The notes under the pieces were generated by a model. The model was not told the origin of the DNA. It did not search any database and saw only the letters and a program-made list of their open reading frames with translations. DNA of 64,000 bases, taken from NCBI GenBank assembly GCA_016716135.1, contig JADJWX010000028.1, forward strand, positions 268,821-332,820. Reading direction: 5' to 3'. Position 1 is the stretch's first letter, and each line of letters opens with the position of its first letter. A program made the translations under genes and the position numbers. This stretch comes from Lewinellaceae bacterium (GTDB lineage Bacteria; Bacteroidota; Bacteroidia; Chitinophagales; Saprospiraceae). Shown here piece after piece: positions 26,639-35,530 of the stretch.

Positions 26639-27172
26639 ATGGACCCGTTAGTAGCGTATTCCATTCCGATTCTGGGATTAAAATTTGGGATACATCAATA
26701 TACATACCAGTTGGACGGTGCGTTTTTTCGCCACTTTGAAGATTCGCCAATTGAGGATGGGAAGATTGATGTGACGTTGCAGTTGGATAAACGTTCCGAC
26801 ATGTTGTTGCTGGATTTTACGTTTAGTGGATACAGCCATGCCGAATGTGATCGCTGTACTGCCCATATTCACCTTCCTTTGTCGGGAAACCGGCAATTGG
26901 TGGTGAAATACGGCGACGCGGAAGGCGAGGAGGAAGATGAGGTTGTTTTTATTTCGCGGGAAGCTTCGATATTAAAAATTGCAACTTATGTGTACGAGTT
27001 TGTGATTTTAGCGCTCCCGATAACCAATACCTACGATTGCGAAAACGACCCGAATCCACCCTGCAACCGCGACGTTTTGAAATATTTGAATAATGGCGCC
27101 GATGAAGGTACTTCCAACCCGGTTTTGGGATGCACTCAAAGGCTTGAATTAACCGCTCAACCGGGAATATAG
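26639..27172 (+). CDS. YceD/DUF177 family protein
   Basis: 177 residues from the ATG at 26639, supported by the promoter just upstream. DUF177 features: an early DGKIDVTLQLDKRSDMLLLD strand region, the CDRC cysteine pair near residue 75, an acidic loop (GEEEDEVVF), then LALPITNTYDC and NPPCNRD near the C-terminus. The protein is conserved directly upstream of rpmF across bacteria. YceD proteins are linked to rRNA or plastid 23S accumulation. The arrangement here is the standard one. Confidence 0.88.
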   Translation: MDPLVAYSIPILGLKFGIHQYTYQLDGAFFRHFEDSPIEDGKIDVTLQLDKRSDMLLLDFTFSGYSHAECDRCTAHIHLPLSGNRQLVVKYGDAEGEEEDEVVFISREASILKIATYVYEFVILALPITNTYDCENDPNPPCNRDVLKYLNNGADEGTSNPVLGCTQRLELTAQPGI

Positions 27173-27220
27173 TCCCGTAAAGCGCACTTGATTAATTAAC
27201 GAATAACTTGACTACAAGTC

Positions 27221-27427
27221 ATGCCAAATCCTAAATGGCGGCATTCCAAGCGCCGTACCCGCGCTCGCCGCACGCACTACAAGACTGAAGTTCCACAAAT
27301 TGCTACCTGCCCGACCACAGGCGAACAGCACCTTTTCCACCATGCTTATATGGTTGACGGTGACTTGTACTACCGCGGCCAGGTATTGGTTCCGGGAAAT
27401 ACCGCAGAGGAAAGTACCGAAGGTTAA
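27221..27427 (+). CDS. rpmF: 50S ribosomal protein L32
   Basis: 68 residues beginning MPNPKWRHSKRRTRARRTHY, the invariant L32 N-terminus. The zinc-ribbon region reads ATCPTTGEQHLFHHAYM and has only one cysteine, so this is a C-minus (zinc-free) form, as is usual in Bacteroidota. It follows yceD by 48 bases on the same transcript. Confidence 0.95.
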   Translation: MPNPKWRHSKRRTRARRTHYKTEVPQIATCPTTGEQHLFHHAYMVDGDLYYRGQVLVPGNTAEESTEG

Positions 27428-27468
27428 TACACCTTACCACTTACAGCAATTTTTGAGGAGGCTCCAGT

Positions 27469-27489
27469 CCCGGACACCTAAGTGCCGGG
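27469..27489. terminator. Possible hairpin after rpmF
   Basis: CCCGGACAC and GTGCCGGG can pair around four bases with one bulged A, upstream of a T-rich stretch (CTTTTTCTATTTT). Weak support. Confidence 0.3.
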
Positions 27490-27538
27490 GCATCGTGGGG
27501 CTTTTTCTATTTTATCCTGTTGGAAAATATTCATTGCT

Positions 27539-27928
27539 ATGAAACAACTCATCAACACCTCCAATGCTCCGGCGCCGATCGGTCCATACAACCAGTCGGT
27601 AGCCTTCAACGGGCTGCTCTTTATTTCAGGCCAAATTGCACTCAACCCTGCTTCAGGCGATCTCGTATTGGATAATATTGAAGCCGAAACGCACCAGGTA
27701 TTGAAAAACCTGAAAGCTATTCTTGAGGCCGGCGGTTCGGGTTTGGAGCATGTTCTAAAAGCCACAGTCTTTGTAAAAGACATGAATCAGTTTGGCCGGA
27801 TCAACGCAGTATATGGCGAATATTTTAAACCGGAGTTTGCCCCGGCGCGTGAACTGGTGCAAGTTTCTGAATTGCCGAAATTTGTAAATATTGAAATTTC
27901 GGTAATTGCCGCTACGGATAAAAAGTAA
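27539..27928 (+). CDS. RidA family enamine/imine deaminase
   Basis: 129 residues from the ATG at 27539; an in-frame GTG at 27482 falls within the hairpin region and adds no family sequence. RidA hallmarks: an N-terminal APAPIGPYNQSV, LLFISGQIALNP, the central AETHQVLKNLKAILEAGGS, and a conserved FAPARELVQVSELP with the Arg that binds the substrate carboxylate. Such proteins hydrolyse 2-aminoacrylate-type intermediates in the cytoplasm. Confidence 0.93.
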   Translation: MKQLINTSNAPAPIGPYNQSVAFNGLLFISGQIALNPASGDLVLDNIEAETHQVLKNLKAILEAGGSGLEHVLKATVFVKDMNQFGRINAVYGEYFKPEFAPARELVQVSELPKFVNIEISVIAATDKK

Positions 27929-27970
27929 GCAATAAGTATTTTTCTATAAATCCACTATAGTTTTCTATCC

Positions 27971-28975
27971 ATGAAAAACATTCTCTCTGGCATCCAACCT
28001 ACCGGCGATTTACATATCGGCAACTACTTTGGAGCAGTTCAGAATTGGGTACGGCTTCAGGAGGAATATAATTGTTTCTACGGAGTAGTGGATTATCACT
28101 CCATGACAATGCCGTACAAGGCAGACCAGCTTCGGGAGAATACCTGGAAAATGGTTTTTTATCTGTTGGCCTGCGGTATCAAACCGGAAAACCTTTTTGT
28201 ACAAAGTCTGGTCCCCGAACATGCGGAACTCGCCTGGGTGCTGAGTTGCCTTACGCCGTATGGCGAACTGAGCCGAATGACTCAATTTAAAGACAAAACG
28301 GACCAGTTAAAAGAAACGGATAAGGAAGCCTTTGTAAGTGCCGGTCTTTTTAGTTACCCGGTATTGCAGGCGGCCGATATTTTGATCTATCACGCCGATT
28401 ACGTACCGGTTGGGAAAGATCAGGAGCAGCACCTTGAATTGTCGCGCAATATTGCGCAACGGTTCAATTTCCAGTTTGACAAAGAATATTTCCGGCATCC
28501 GGAGCCGCTGTTTACGGAAACCCCTAAGATTTTGTCGCCGGCCGACCCTTCAAAAAAAATGAGTAAAAGCCTGGGTGAAAAGCACTACATCAACCTGTTT
28601 GGTGATGAAGACCGCGTGCGTAAACAAGTTAAGTCGGCCGTGACCGATACCGGTGACACCCCGGCCGGCACAATGAGCCCGGGAGTCGAAAATTTGTTCG
28701 AAATTTTGCGCGCCTGCGGCCAACTCGATGCCTATACTGCCTTGATGACCGACTATAAAGCCGGCGCATTGCGCTACAGCAATCTGAAGGAAACCGTAGC
28801 CGATGCTCTGGCTGCGCTCACCTCGGCTTTTCGCGAGCGCCTGCACACCCTGCATGCCGACAAGCGGGCAGTGAAGGCGCAGATTCAGGACAGCAGCGCC
28901 GTCATTCGCAAACGCGCGCAGCAAACATTGAAAGAGGTGCGGGAAATTACTGGTTTGTTATCGATGAAAGTTTGA
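27971..28975 (+). CDS. trpS: Tryptophan--tRNA ligase
   Basis: 334 residues, the usual length. It opens MKNILSGIQPTGDLHIGNYF with the class I HIGN motif at about 15-18. The KMSKS loop (PSKKMSKSLGEKHYI) is near residue 196, and the PVGKDQEQHLELSRNIAQRF segment characterises TrpRS. It charges tRNA-Trp. It is followed by a strong palindromic terminator shared with the convergent SusD gene. Confidence 0.96.
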   Translation: MKNILSGIQPTGDLHIGNYFGAVQNWVRLQEEYNCFYGVVDYHSMTMPYKADQLRENTWKMVFYLLACGIKPENLFVQSLVPEHAELAWVLSCLTPYGELSRMTQFKDKTDQLKETDKEAFVSAGLFSYPVLQAADILIYHADYVPVGKDQEQHLELSRNIAQRFNFQFDKEYFRHPEPLFTETPKILSPADPSKKMSKSLGEKHYINLFGDEDRVRKQVKSAVTDTGDTPAGTMSPGVENLFEILRACGQLDAYTALMTDYKAGALRYSNLKETVADALAALTSAFRERLHTLHADKRAVKAQIQDSSAVIRKRAQQTLKEVREITGLLSMKV

Positions 28976-29020
28976 CTTGGGGATACAGGATAAATTTATC
29001 GCCCAATGTGTTTCAAAAGC

Positions 29021-29055
29021 AAATGGGTCAGCGGAATAAAACCGCTGACCCATTT
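29021..29055. terminator. 14-bp palindrome, bidirectional terminator
   Basis: Arms AAATGGGTCAGCGG (29021-29034) and its complement (29042-29055) flank 7 bases. It sits between convergent trpS and the SusD gene with T/A runs on both sides. Its GTCAGCGG core also occurs in the palindrome inside icmF. Confidence 0.75.
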
Positions 29056-29091
29056 TTAATAAAATTTACAAACTCAAATTTTAAACGCAGG

Positions 29092-30402
29092 CTAAATAGT
29101 CGGATCGGGCGGGGTATTTACGTTGTTATTCCGTTCGCTGTTCGGATAGGGATAAAAGTTGCGGTTCCGCTCTTCGTTGGGTTCATTTGGGCCGGGCCGA
29201 CCAAAGCGCCGGCTATCCTCCAAACGCATACCCGACATCATCATTTCGTAACAGCGATTGGTATAGATGGCCTCCAGAATCGCTTCTTTTGTCAGCGGGC
29301 CACTATATCCAGTATCATCAGCGCCAATACCGAACACATCATCGGAATCTTCTTTATGCAACACTTTGTCTAATTCGGTCTTTGCTTCGTTCAGCATATC
29401 TTTCCGGGCATAAGCCTCCGCCCGAATAAGCAGCATTTCGCCTGGCACATACACCGGTATAGCTGCAGTAGCGCTATTGAAGAACCCTGCTGCGCGAAAG
29501 TCGTTGTTCATTGGCATCAGATCCTCAAAATAAAACTCCAGGCGTAAATCATTTACCCGCTGCAAAGCGGGTGGAAGGCCCAGCGTAAGGTCTACCGGTT
29601 GATAAACGTTGTTGGTCAAAATAGAAACAAATGCAATAGGGTTGGTATTGACCGCATCGAACACAAAGGTAGACTTCGAAGACAGGTCGACCGCACCGGC
29701 AGCACTTATGGCAGCATCGTGGTTCCCCAGCATATTGTTATAGCGCGCCAGCAATGCGTTGATCGTATTGAGGGCATCGATACTGGCAGGTGTTTTGGCT
29801 TTAAAGGCTGCTGAAACAGGTGTGGCGGTTACGACCGCTTTAGCGGCTTCCAAGGTTGCAACAGCATCTTGAAGCGCTTCGGTTCGCGGGCTGAAACGGG
29901 CATTATCGCCTGTTTCCAGCGGTATCTGTTCGTAAAACTGCGCCAGAGTTCCGTTGGCAAGCGCTTTAAAAATGGAGGCCATGGCAATCAGGCCGGAGCG
30001 TACACCGGCATCGGGTACCTTGCTTGCGTTGGCGAGCACTTTGTCGGATTCGTTGCGCACAAGCAGGCATTCTTCCCAAATGTTGGCGGTAATGCCATTG
30101 CTGGGGAGCAGGGTACCCTTACCAATAGCGACTTCGTTTTCCGCCAGGTTCCCCGGATTGATGAGCCTGAGTTCGAAGGTGCTGAAACCCGAGCCGGCCA
30201 CGGTTGCGTATAAGGGACTTTGGCGGCCCACACTCCAGCGCTTTTGAATTCCGACCGTGAGGCCGATGAGGCCATCGGCGCTGTTCAGCACCTGGGTTTC
30301 CGTTGCTGCGCCGGGATTGGTAAAGTCCTTTTCACAGGCCGAAAAAGCATGCGCCAAGATCAGCACTGCGAAAAATGCAGTATATTTTTTTATAGTTCGC
30401 AT
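29092..30402 (-). CDS. SusD/RagB-family outer-membrane lipoprotein
   Basis: 436 residues. The lipobox (LAHAFSAC, Cys 23) anchors it to the outer membrane. The helical TPR-like SusD scaffold is recognisable, and conserved C-terminal segments include PVYVPGEMLLIRAEAYARK, EAIYTNRCYEMMMSGMRLED and SRRFGRPGPNEPNEERNRNF. SusD proteins bind the substrate at the lid of the SusC channel. It is slightly shorter than typical members. It lies 48 bases downstream of the SusC gene on the same strand, a standard SusCD unit. Confidence 0.9.
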   Translation of the reverse strand: MRTIKKYTAFFAVLILAHAFSACEKDFTNPGAATETQVLNSADGLIGLTVGIQKRWSVGRQSPLYATVAGSGFSTFELRLINPGNLAENEVAIGKGTLLPSNGITANIWEECLLVRNESDKVLANASKVPDAGVRSGLIAMASIFKALANGTLAQFYEQIPLETGDNARFSPRTEALQDAVATLEAAKAVVTATPVSAAFKAKTPASIDALNTINALLARYNNMLGNHDAAISAAGAVDLSSKSTFVFDAVNTNPIAFVSILTNNVYQPVDLTLGLPPALQRVNDLRLEFYFEDLMPMNNDFRAAGFFNSATAAIPVYVPGEMLLIRAEAYARKDMLNEAKTELDKVLHKEDSDDVFGIGADDTGYSGPLTKEAILEAIYTNRCYEMMMSGMRLEDSRRFGRPGPNEPNEERNRNFYPYPNSERNNNVNTPPDPTI

Positions 30403-30450
30403 AATGTCAAATTTGAGTGAAGGTCAAATAATCCGTTCGTCGTCGGTTGT

Positions 30451-33400
30451 TTAAAAATTCGTTCGAATCGAAAATGTATAGGTGCGTGGGATGGGCACCT
30501 GGCCGAAATTTACATTTCGCATGAGGTTGCTCTGGCCACCGGCATTTGTTTCCGGATCGTAACTAAAAAAGTTATCGATCGAAAAAAGGTTGCGGCCACC
30601 AAGGGAAATCACCGTATTCTCCAAAACATTACCAATTTTGGGAATGGTGTAACTGAGCGTCACCTCACGCAGTTTGGTGTAAGAACCGTCTTCCATCCGC
30701 CATTCGAGAATGGGATATACTCCCCATATCCAACCCCGCGGAAGTTCGCCGCTGAGCTCTTTTTCGGCAAACTCGCCGATACCTACACCCTGCCGGGTAC
30801 GTTTGTCGGCATCAAATACGTCTTGCCCCTGTACACTTTCCACTACGGCTGTAAGGCTCCAGCGTTTGAAGTTGAGCGTCGTGCTGGCGCCGAGGATGTA
30901 GTCCGGATTCGGGTCTCCGATCACTTTTTCCAGAACGGTACCGGTAGGTTGGCCGTTAGCGTCGCGCATAGGCTGACCGGTATCCACATCGCCGCGTTCT
31001 TGTTGCAGAAAGCCTTCAGGAGTCAGCAAGGGCGCCCCGTTGGCATCGCGCGCAATGTAGGTACCGTAAAAAACGCCCAACGGTTGGCCGTTGACCACAA
31101 ATATGGGCGCGCCGGTCACGTTGGGAATAGCCGTTCGGGCTTGGCCAAGGTTTGTAACCATGTTGCGGTTGCGAGTGAAGTTGACGCCAAAGTCCCAGGA
31201 AAAACTGCTGGTGCGCACCGGTGTACCGTACAGAGAGAGCTCCAGACCTTTGTTTTCGAGCGTACCGATATTATTGGTAATAGCGCGTCCACCCTGCGAA
31301 GCAGCCAAGGAGCGATTGACAAGCAGGTCTTCGATTTCCTGGCTGTACCAGGTGAATACCAGGCCTAAACGATCGCTGAACAAGGCAATGTCGGCGCCGA
31401 ATTCAAGTTCGGTAGCCCGTTCCGGTTTCACATCCGGGTTGGCAAGGGTGTTACTTTGGTTGATAGCAATACTGCCGGCGAGGTTACCGGTGGTGAAGGT
31501 GGAAAAGCGGTCGTATGGCCCGATCGCCGTCAGGTTCCCCGATTGGCCCCAGGAAGCGCGCAGTTTGGCGGTGCTGACAATATTGCCCAGGCGGCTGTCT
31601 TTCCAGAAGGGTTCGCTCGAAAGAAGGTAACTCGCACTCACCTTCGGGTACAAGATGTTGCGATTGTCTTCACTAAAAGTAGAAGCGCCATCCATGCGCA
31701 CGGCGGCGGTCAGGAAGAGGCGGTCTTTAAAGCCTACCGTTTCCTGCAGGTAATAGCCCCAAATCCGAAAGCGCGCGTCGGTAGCCGCCGGGTTCAGCAC
31801 GATGCTGGCGCCATTGACTGTCGAGACAAAAGGCGCCAGGCCACGTCCCTGCGCTACCACGTAGGTGTTTTTGGAAAACTGGTTGCTGTAGCCCGCCTGG
31901 GTGTTGAGCGTGATGTTGCCAAAATCCAGTTTATATGAAGCATTGATATCGTTGTTGATTAAAAACACATTATTGTTGGCCGTAGAAGCATAGCCGTCGT
32001 TGAAATACGTATTGTTTACGTTCGGATACGGATACGGCGGAATGAAAATATTGCCTTCCTGGCCATATGCATCGATACCGGTAATAAAGTCGATGGATAA
32101 TCCGGGTAGTGGAAATAGTTTCAACTGAAAGTCGGTAATCGCGCGGTTGACCTCCTGGTTGATATCAAAATCCTCGATAACGCTCAGGGGGTTCACCCGT
32201 GTAGGTTCTACTGCTTTCAGGTTGCCCAAGGCATCGCGCTCGGTAATATCCCAAATATTATTGGTGATATTGATCGCGTTTACAGGGCTCCAGAATACGT
32301 TGCCGTCGGGCTTTTCATTCGAAAAGGAGTTATTGTAACTCAGGCCGATGGAAAAACTGGCCCAGCTGTTCACGGTTTGGTTGTACCGAAAACGGGCGCC
32401 GTAGCGCTGAAAATCAGTATTGCGTACAATACCCTGGTTCTTTGTATACGAAATGGAGGCATAGTAATTGGATTGCTGGTTGCCACCAGTCACCGAAAGG
32501 TGTTGGTCGGTACCCAGGCCGGTATCGAACACTTCATCCTGGTAATCATAGCGGGTTACGGTTACCTTATCGGTAGAAAAATTAGCCCCTACGGTGAGCG
32601 CACCGGTTGTGGGATTGGTTCCGGCAATGGGATACAAGCGTTGGTCGGCGCTGCCGAATTGTTCGTTGCGCAGGTTGGTATACACCTTCTTGCGCAATTC
32701 GTTTACATTAATTCCGGTACTGAATGAAAACCGGGGCGTACCCGAGGCGCCGCGTTTGGTCGTGATCAGGACCACACCGTTGGAAGCACGCGAACCGTAA
32801 ATAGCCGCTGCGGCTGCCCCGTTGATCACCTCGATCCGCTCGATATCGTTGGGATTAATATCCGACAAGCGGTTCGTTCCGGGTTCGGATGCGCCGCCTG
32901 TGGCGTTGATGTTTGTAACGTTGGCGGTTTGATTGCTAATCACCACCCCATCGATTACGTACAGGGGTTCGGATGACCCAAGCAGGGTGCTCGCACCCCG
33001 GAGGCGAATGCTAAAACCACCGGCCGGGTCTCCCGAGTTTTGCTGAATCAATGCACCCGGCAATTTCCCCTGCAAAGCGCTATTGAGGCTTTGAGGGTTT
33101 GCAGCGACCAATTCGTTGGACTTAATCGAGTTGATTGCATTACCCAGCTGCTTTCGTTCTGTTGTAACCGATGAACCAACAACAAGTAGCTCATTCATGC
33201 GAAGGATGTCTTCCCCCATCACGGCATCAACTGTGAGCGGGCTGCCGCCAATCGAAATTCGTTTGCGCACACTGGCAAAGCCAACGTAACTAAATACGAT
33301 TTCGTAATCGCCTGGAGTAGCATTGCCACGCAGGCTGTACCGACCGTCAGTACCGGTACTGGCGCCGGTATTTAGTCTCGGAATTTGGACGGTTACACCA

Positions 33401-33534
33401 ACCAGTGCTTCACCATTGGCGGTATTAACCAGTCCCTGAATGCTAAAATCAACCTTCTGTGCCAAGGCTGACGCTGGCCAGGCAAAAAGCATAATTATTG
33501 CTAATCGCATGGCCAAAGTGGAAAATTGCTTCAT
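30451..33534 (-). CDS. SusC/RagA-type TonB-dependent outer-membrane receptor
   Basis: 1027 residues. Order: signal peptide (about 1-25), a carboxypeptidase-regulatory-like domain (IQGLVNTANGEALVGVTVQI; about 30-110), the plug domain with YVIDGVVISNQTANV and the SusC signature IERIEVINGAAAAAIYGSRA followed by SNGVVLITTKRG, then the 22-strand barrel ending in a phenylalanine-terminated strand (RTYTFSIRTNF). SusC imports oligosaccharides or peptides with TonB energy. The partner SusD follows. No glycoside hydrolase or regulator gene is adjacent, so the ligand cannot be predicted. Confidence 0.95.
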   Translation of the reverse strand: MKQFSTLAMRLAIIMLFAWPASALAQKVDFSIQGLVNTANGEALVGVTVQIPRLNTGASTGTDGRYSLRGNATPGDYEIVFSYVGFASVRKRISIGGSPLTVDAVMGEDILRMNELLVVGSSVTTERKQLGNAINSIKSNELVAANPQSLNSALQGKLPGALIQQNSGDPAGGFSIRLRGASTLLGSSEPLYVIDGVVISNQTANVTNINATGGASEPGTNRLSDINPNDIERIEVINGAAAAAIYGSRASNGVVLITTKRGASGTPRFSFSTGINVNELRKKVYTNLRNEQFGSADQRLYPIAGTNPTTGALTVGANFSTDKVTVTRYDYQDEVFDTGLGTDQHLSVTGGNQQSNYYASISYTKNQGIVRNTDFQRYGARFRYNQTVNSWASFSIGLSYNNSFSNEKPDGNVFWSPVNAINITNNIWDITERDALGNLKAVEPTRVNPLSVIEDFDINQEVNRAITDFQLKLFPLPGLSIDFITGIDAYGQEGNIFIPPYPYPNVNNTYFNDGYASTANNNVFLINNDINASYKLDFGNITLNTQAGYSNQFSKNTYVVAQGRGLAPFVSTVNGASIVLNPAATDARFRIWGYYLQETVGFKDRLFLTAAVRMDGASTFSEDNRNILYPKVSASYLLSSEPFWKDSRLGNIVSTAKLRASWGQSGNLTAIGPYDRFSTFTTGNLAGSIAINQSNTLANPDVKPERATELEFGADIALFSDRLGLVFTWYSQEIEDLLVNRSLAASQGGRAITNNIGTLENKGLELSLYGTPVRTSSFSWDFGVNFTRNRNMVTNLGQARTAIPNVTGAPIFVVNGQPLGVFYGTYIARDANGAPLLTPEGFLQQERGDVDTGQPMRDANGQPTGTVLEKVIGDPNPDYILGASTTLNFKRWSLTAVVESVQGQDVFDADKRTRQGVGIGEFAEKELSGELPRGWIWGVYPILEWRMEDGSYTKLREVTLSYTIPKIGNVLENTVISLGGRNLFSIDNFFSYDPETNAGGQSNLMRNVNFGQVPIPRTYTFSIRTNF

Positions 33535-33653
33535 AAAATAAACGGTTTGTAAAAATAATTTCGATGTAAAAATCAGAATTAAATTTCAGACTTATACAAG
33601 ATGCTAAAATTATAAAACAGTTGCAGCGCCCTGGAAATGGTTTTTATATTAAG

Positions 33654-34760
33654 TCAAATTTTGATAAAAATTTTCCGACGGTACAATGGCAAGCACACCG
33701 CCCAGATAACCAGCAAAAAACCAACGGCAAACAGCAATGAACCAAAGGGCCCGCCGCCGTCAATTGGTTTGAACATCGTGTTATAAATCCAACTATACGC
33801 GTTGACCGGTTCGTCATGTTCCATCCATTTGATCCGCACGATGGTTTTTGTAAGCAAACCGGCCAAAACAAAGGCAAACAAAGGATTAGCGCCAAAAACC
33901 AGGAAAAAACCGGCAAAGCGTTTTCCGTTGACAATATCCAGCGCCCAAACGCTGAATGCCAGGAATATCATGGACAGGCCGCCTGTGTACAATACAAAAG
34001 AGCTCGTCCATAGACTTTTATTGATCGGAAAAGCCAAATCCCATACCAGGCCAGCAGTTGCAACGATAACGCCCCAAAACAGCAAATCACGCACCGCCTG
34101 CCTTTTTTGTTCCTGCCTTTTTTGCATGATCTGACCACTCCACCAACCCAGAAGCACCGTAACAACAGCCGGCAAGGTGCTCAGTAAACCTTCCGGATCA
34201 AAAGGAACCCCTTTCCCTTTCCACAAGTGTTTGGAGCCCAATACGGAAAGATCAATTTGCCGGGCATAATTGTGCACCAGGCTGAAGGGATCCTCAAGCG
34301 GCGGCGCCATACCAACCAACAATGCCCAATACCCTAAAAGAATAATCGCAGCGACGCCAAAAAGCCAACGGGGCGGCAAAGTCAGCACTAAAAATGCCGC
34401 CAGCCCGTAGCCCAGCGCAATCCGTTGCAACACCCCCATAATACGCAAGTTATCCAGGCTTTTATCATAAAACGGAAAGGCGGCCAGCAACAGCCCAAGG
34501 CCAAACAAAATAGCCATCCGGCGTATGATTTTCCAGGATACAGCTTTGCTGAGCGTCCGCCCATATTTCTCAAAAGAAAACCACATGGATACACCGATGA
34601 TGAACATAAAAGAGGGGAACACCAGATCGGTGGGGGTGCATCCGTGCCAGTCGGCGTGTAACAACGGCCCATACACCTGGCTCCAGGTGCCGGGGGTATT
34701 TACAAGCAACATGAGAGCAATGGTGAAGCCGCGGTAAAAATCGATGGAGAGGTAGCGCAT
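33654..34760 (-). CDS. Membrane acetyltransferase, heparan-alpha-glucosaminide N-acetyltransferase-like
   Basis: 368 residues with about ten hydrophobic helices. The start SIDFYRGFTIALMLLVNTPG and the HADWHGCTPTDLVFPSFMFI segment are the signature of the HGSNAT/NagX (DUF5009) family, which moves acetyl groups across the membrane onto amino sugars; the His in HADWHG lies where the family's acetyl-accepting His is expected. The gene is upstream of the SusCD pair on the same strand, 120 bases away, which suggests but does not prove a role in amino-sugar use. Confidence 0.88.
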   Translation of the reverse strand: MRYLSIDFYRGFTIALMLLVNTPGTWSQVYGPLLHADWHGCTPTDLVFPSFMFIIGVSMWFSFEKYGRTLSKAVSWKIIRRMAILFGLGLLLAAFPFYDKSLDNLRIMGVLQRIALGYGLAAFLVLTLPPRWLFGVAAIILLGYWALLVGMAPPLEDPFSLVHNYARQIDLSVLGSKHLWKGKGVPFDPEGLLSTLPAVVTVLLGWWSGQIMQKRQEQKRQAVRDLLFWGVIVATAGLVWDLAFPINKSLWTSSFVLYTGGLSMIFLAFSVWALDIVNGKRFAGFFLVFGANPLFAFVLAGLLTKTIVRIKWMEHDEPVNAYSWIYNTMFKPIDGGGPFGSLLFAVGFLLVIWAVCLPLYRRKIFIKI

Positions 34761-34861
34761 ATCAAAGAAAAATAAATATTGCGTTTATGAAATTCAGAGG
34801 AACGTAATTGTGGCAGCAATATCGGAATACATACGTTTTATCTGTAAAATCCGATACTTTC

Positions 34862-35350
34862 ATGATCTGCAAATTACGGCCAGCACTTATTTTCCTGTCG
34901 CTGTGTTGCGGGCAACTCATCTTGCTGCCCACGGCATCATCTTGTTCAAAATCGGATATCGGTTTTTGGCCTGAACCGGCGTCTTATCAACGAACATGGC
35001 AGGCATTTAAAAAACATCGGAAAACCGGATTAAACCAGATTCATCAGTCCCCCCATCAATTTCAATGGCACAAAAAAAGCCGACTTGCTGGAAAATTTTT
35101 AAAAAACCGGCATTTTCAAAAACATAAGGGGGAAACATACCCTGACAAAGGTGTTCAGATCGGCCTGCTGATCTTTTTCTTCCTATTGCTTGCCTTAACT
35201 TGTTTCGGCCTTGTAATATGGGCAGTTGGCGGTTTTTTATTAGACTGGCCACTGATGGGCGTGCTTGCATCAATTGGAGCACTTGCTGCTGCTTATTTTG
35301 CAATCAAAACACTCATAAGATTATTCAAAACCATCAAGTCGGTTGGTTAA
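34862..35350 (+). CDS. Small membrane protein, unknown function
   Basis: 162 residues from the ATG at 34862, which opens a hydrophobic leader (MICKLRPALIFLSLCC). A basic His/Lys-rich middle (QFQWHKKSRLAGKFLKNRHF) follows. Two TM helices sit at about 100-122 and 125-145, and the protein ends with a basic tail. The end of the leader contains SSCSK, so lipidation is conceivable. No family was recognised. It may be a lineage-specific envelope protein. Confidence 0.55.
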   Translation: MICKLRPALIFLSLCCGQLILLPTASSCSKSDIGFWPEPASYQRTWQAFKKHRKTGLNQIHQSPHQFQWHKKSRLAGKFLKNRHFQKHKGETYPDKGVQIGLLIFFFLLLALTCFGLVIWAVGGFLLDWPLMGVLASIGALAAAYFAIKTLIRLFKTIKSVG

Positions 35351-35390
35351 CTATCGGAATTTCGCCCTTTCCTATCCGCGCCAATACCCG

Positions 35391-35398
35391 TATCTTTG
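35391..35398 (+). promoter_or_regulatory. -7 promoter element for icmF
   Basis: TATCTTTG matches TAnnTTTG, 133 bases before the icmF start at 35531; no clear -33 TTG. It would give an untranslated leader of roughly 125 bases. Confidence 0.4.
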
Positions 35399-35530
35399 TA
35401 CGGTAAATTCCAAATCAAATTCCGCCAAATACCACTGTTGGTATTTTTTACTCTGAAGAATCAGCAAATTCTGTTTCTGATCAAAATTATTGGTAAACAA
35501 CACTGCCTGGCCATACCGAATCATTCCACC

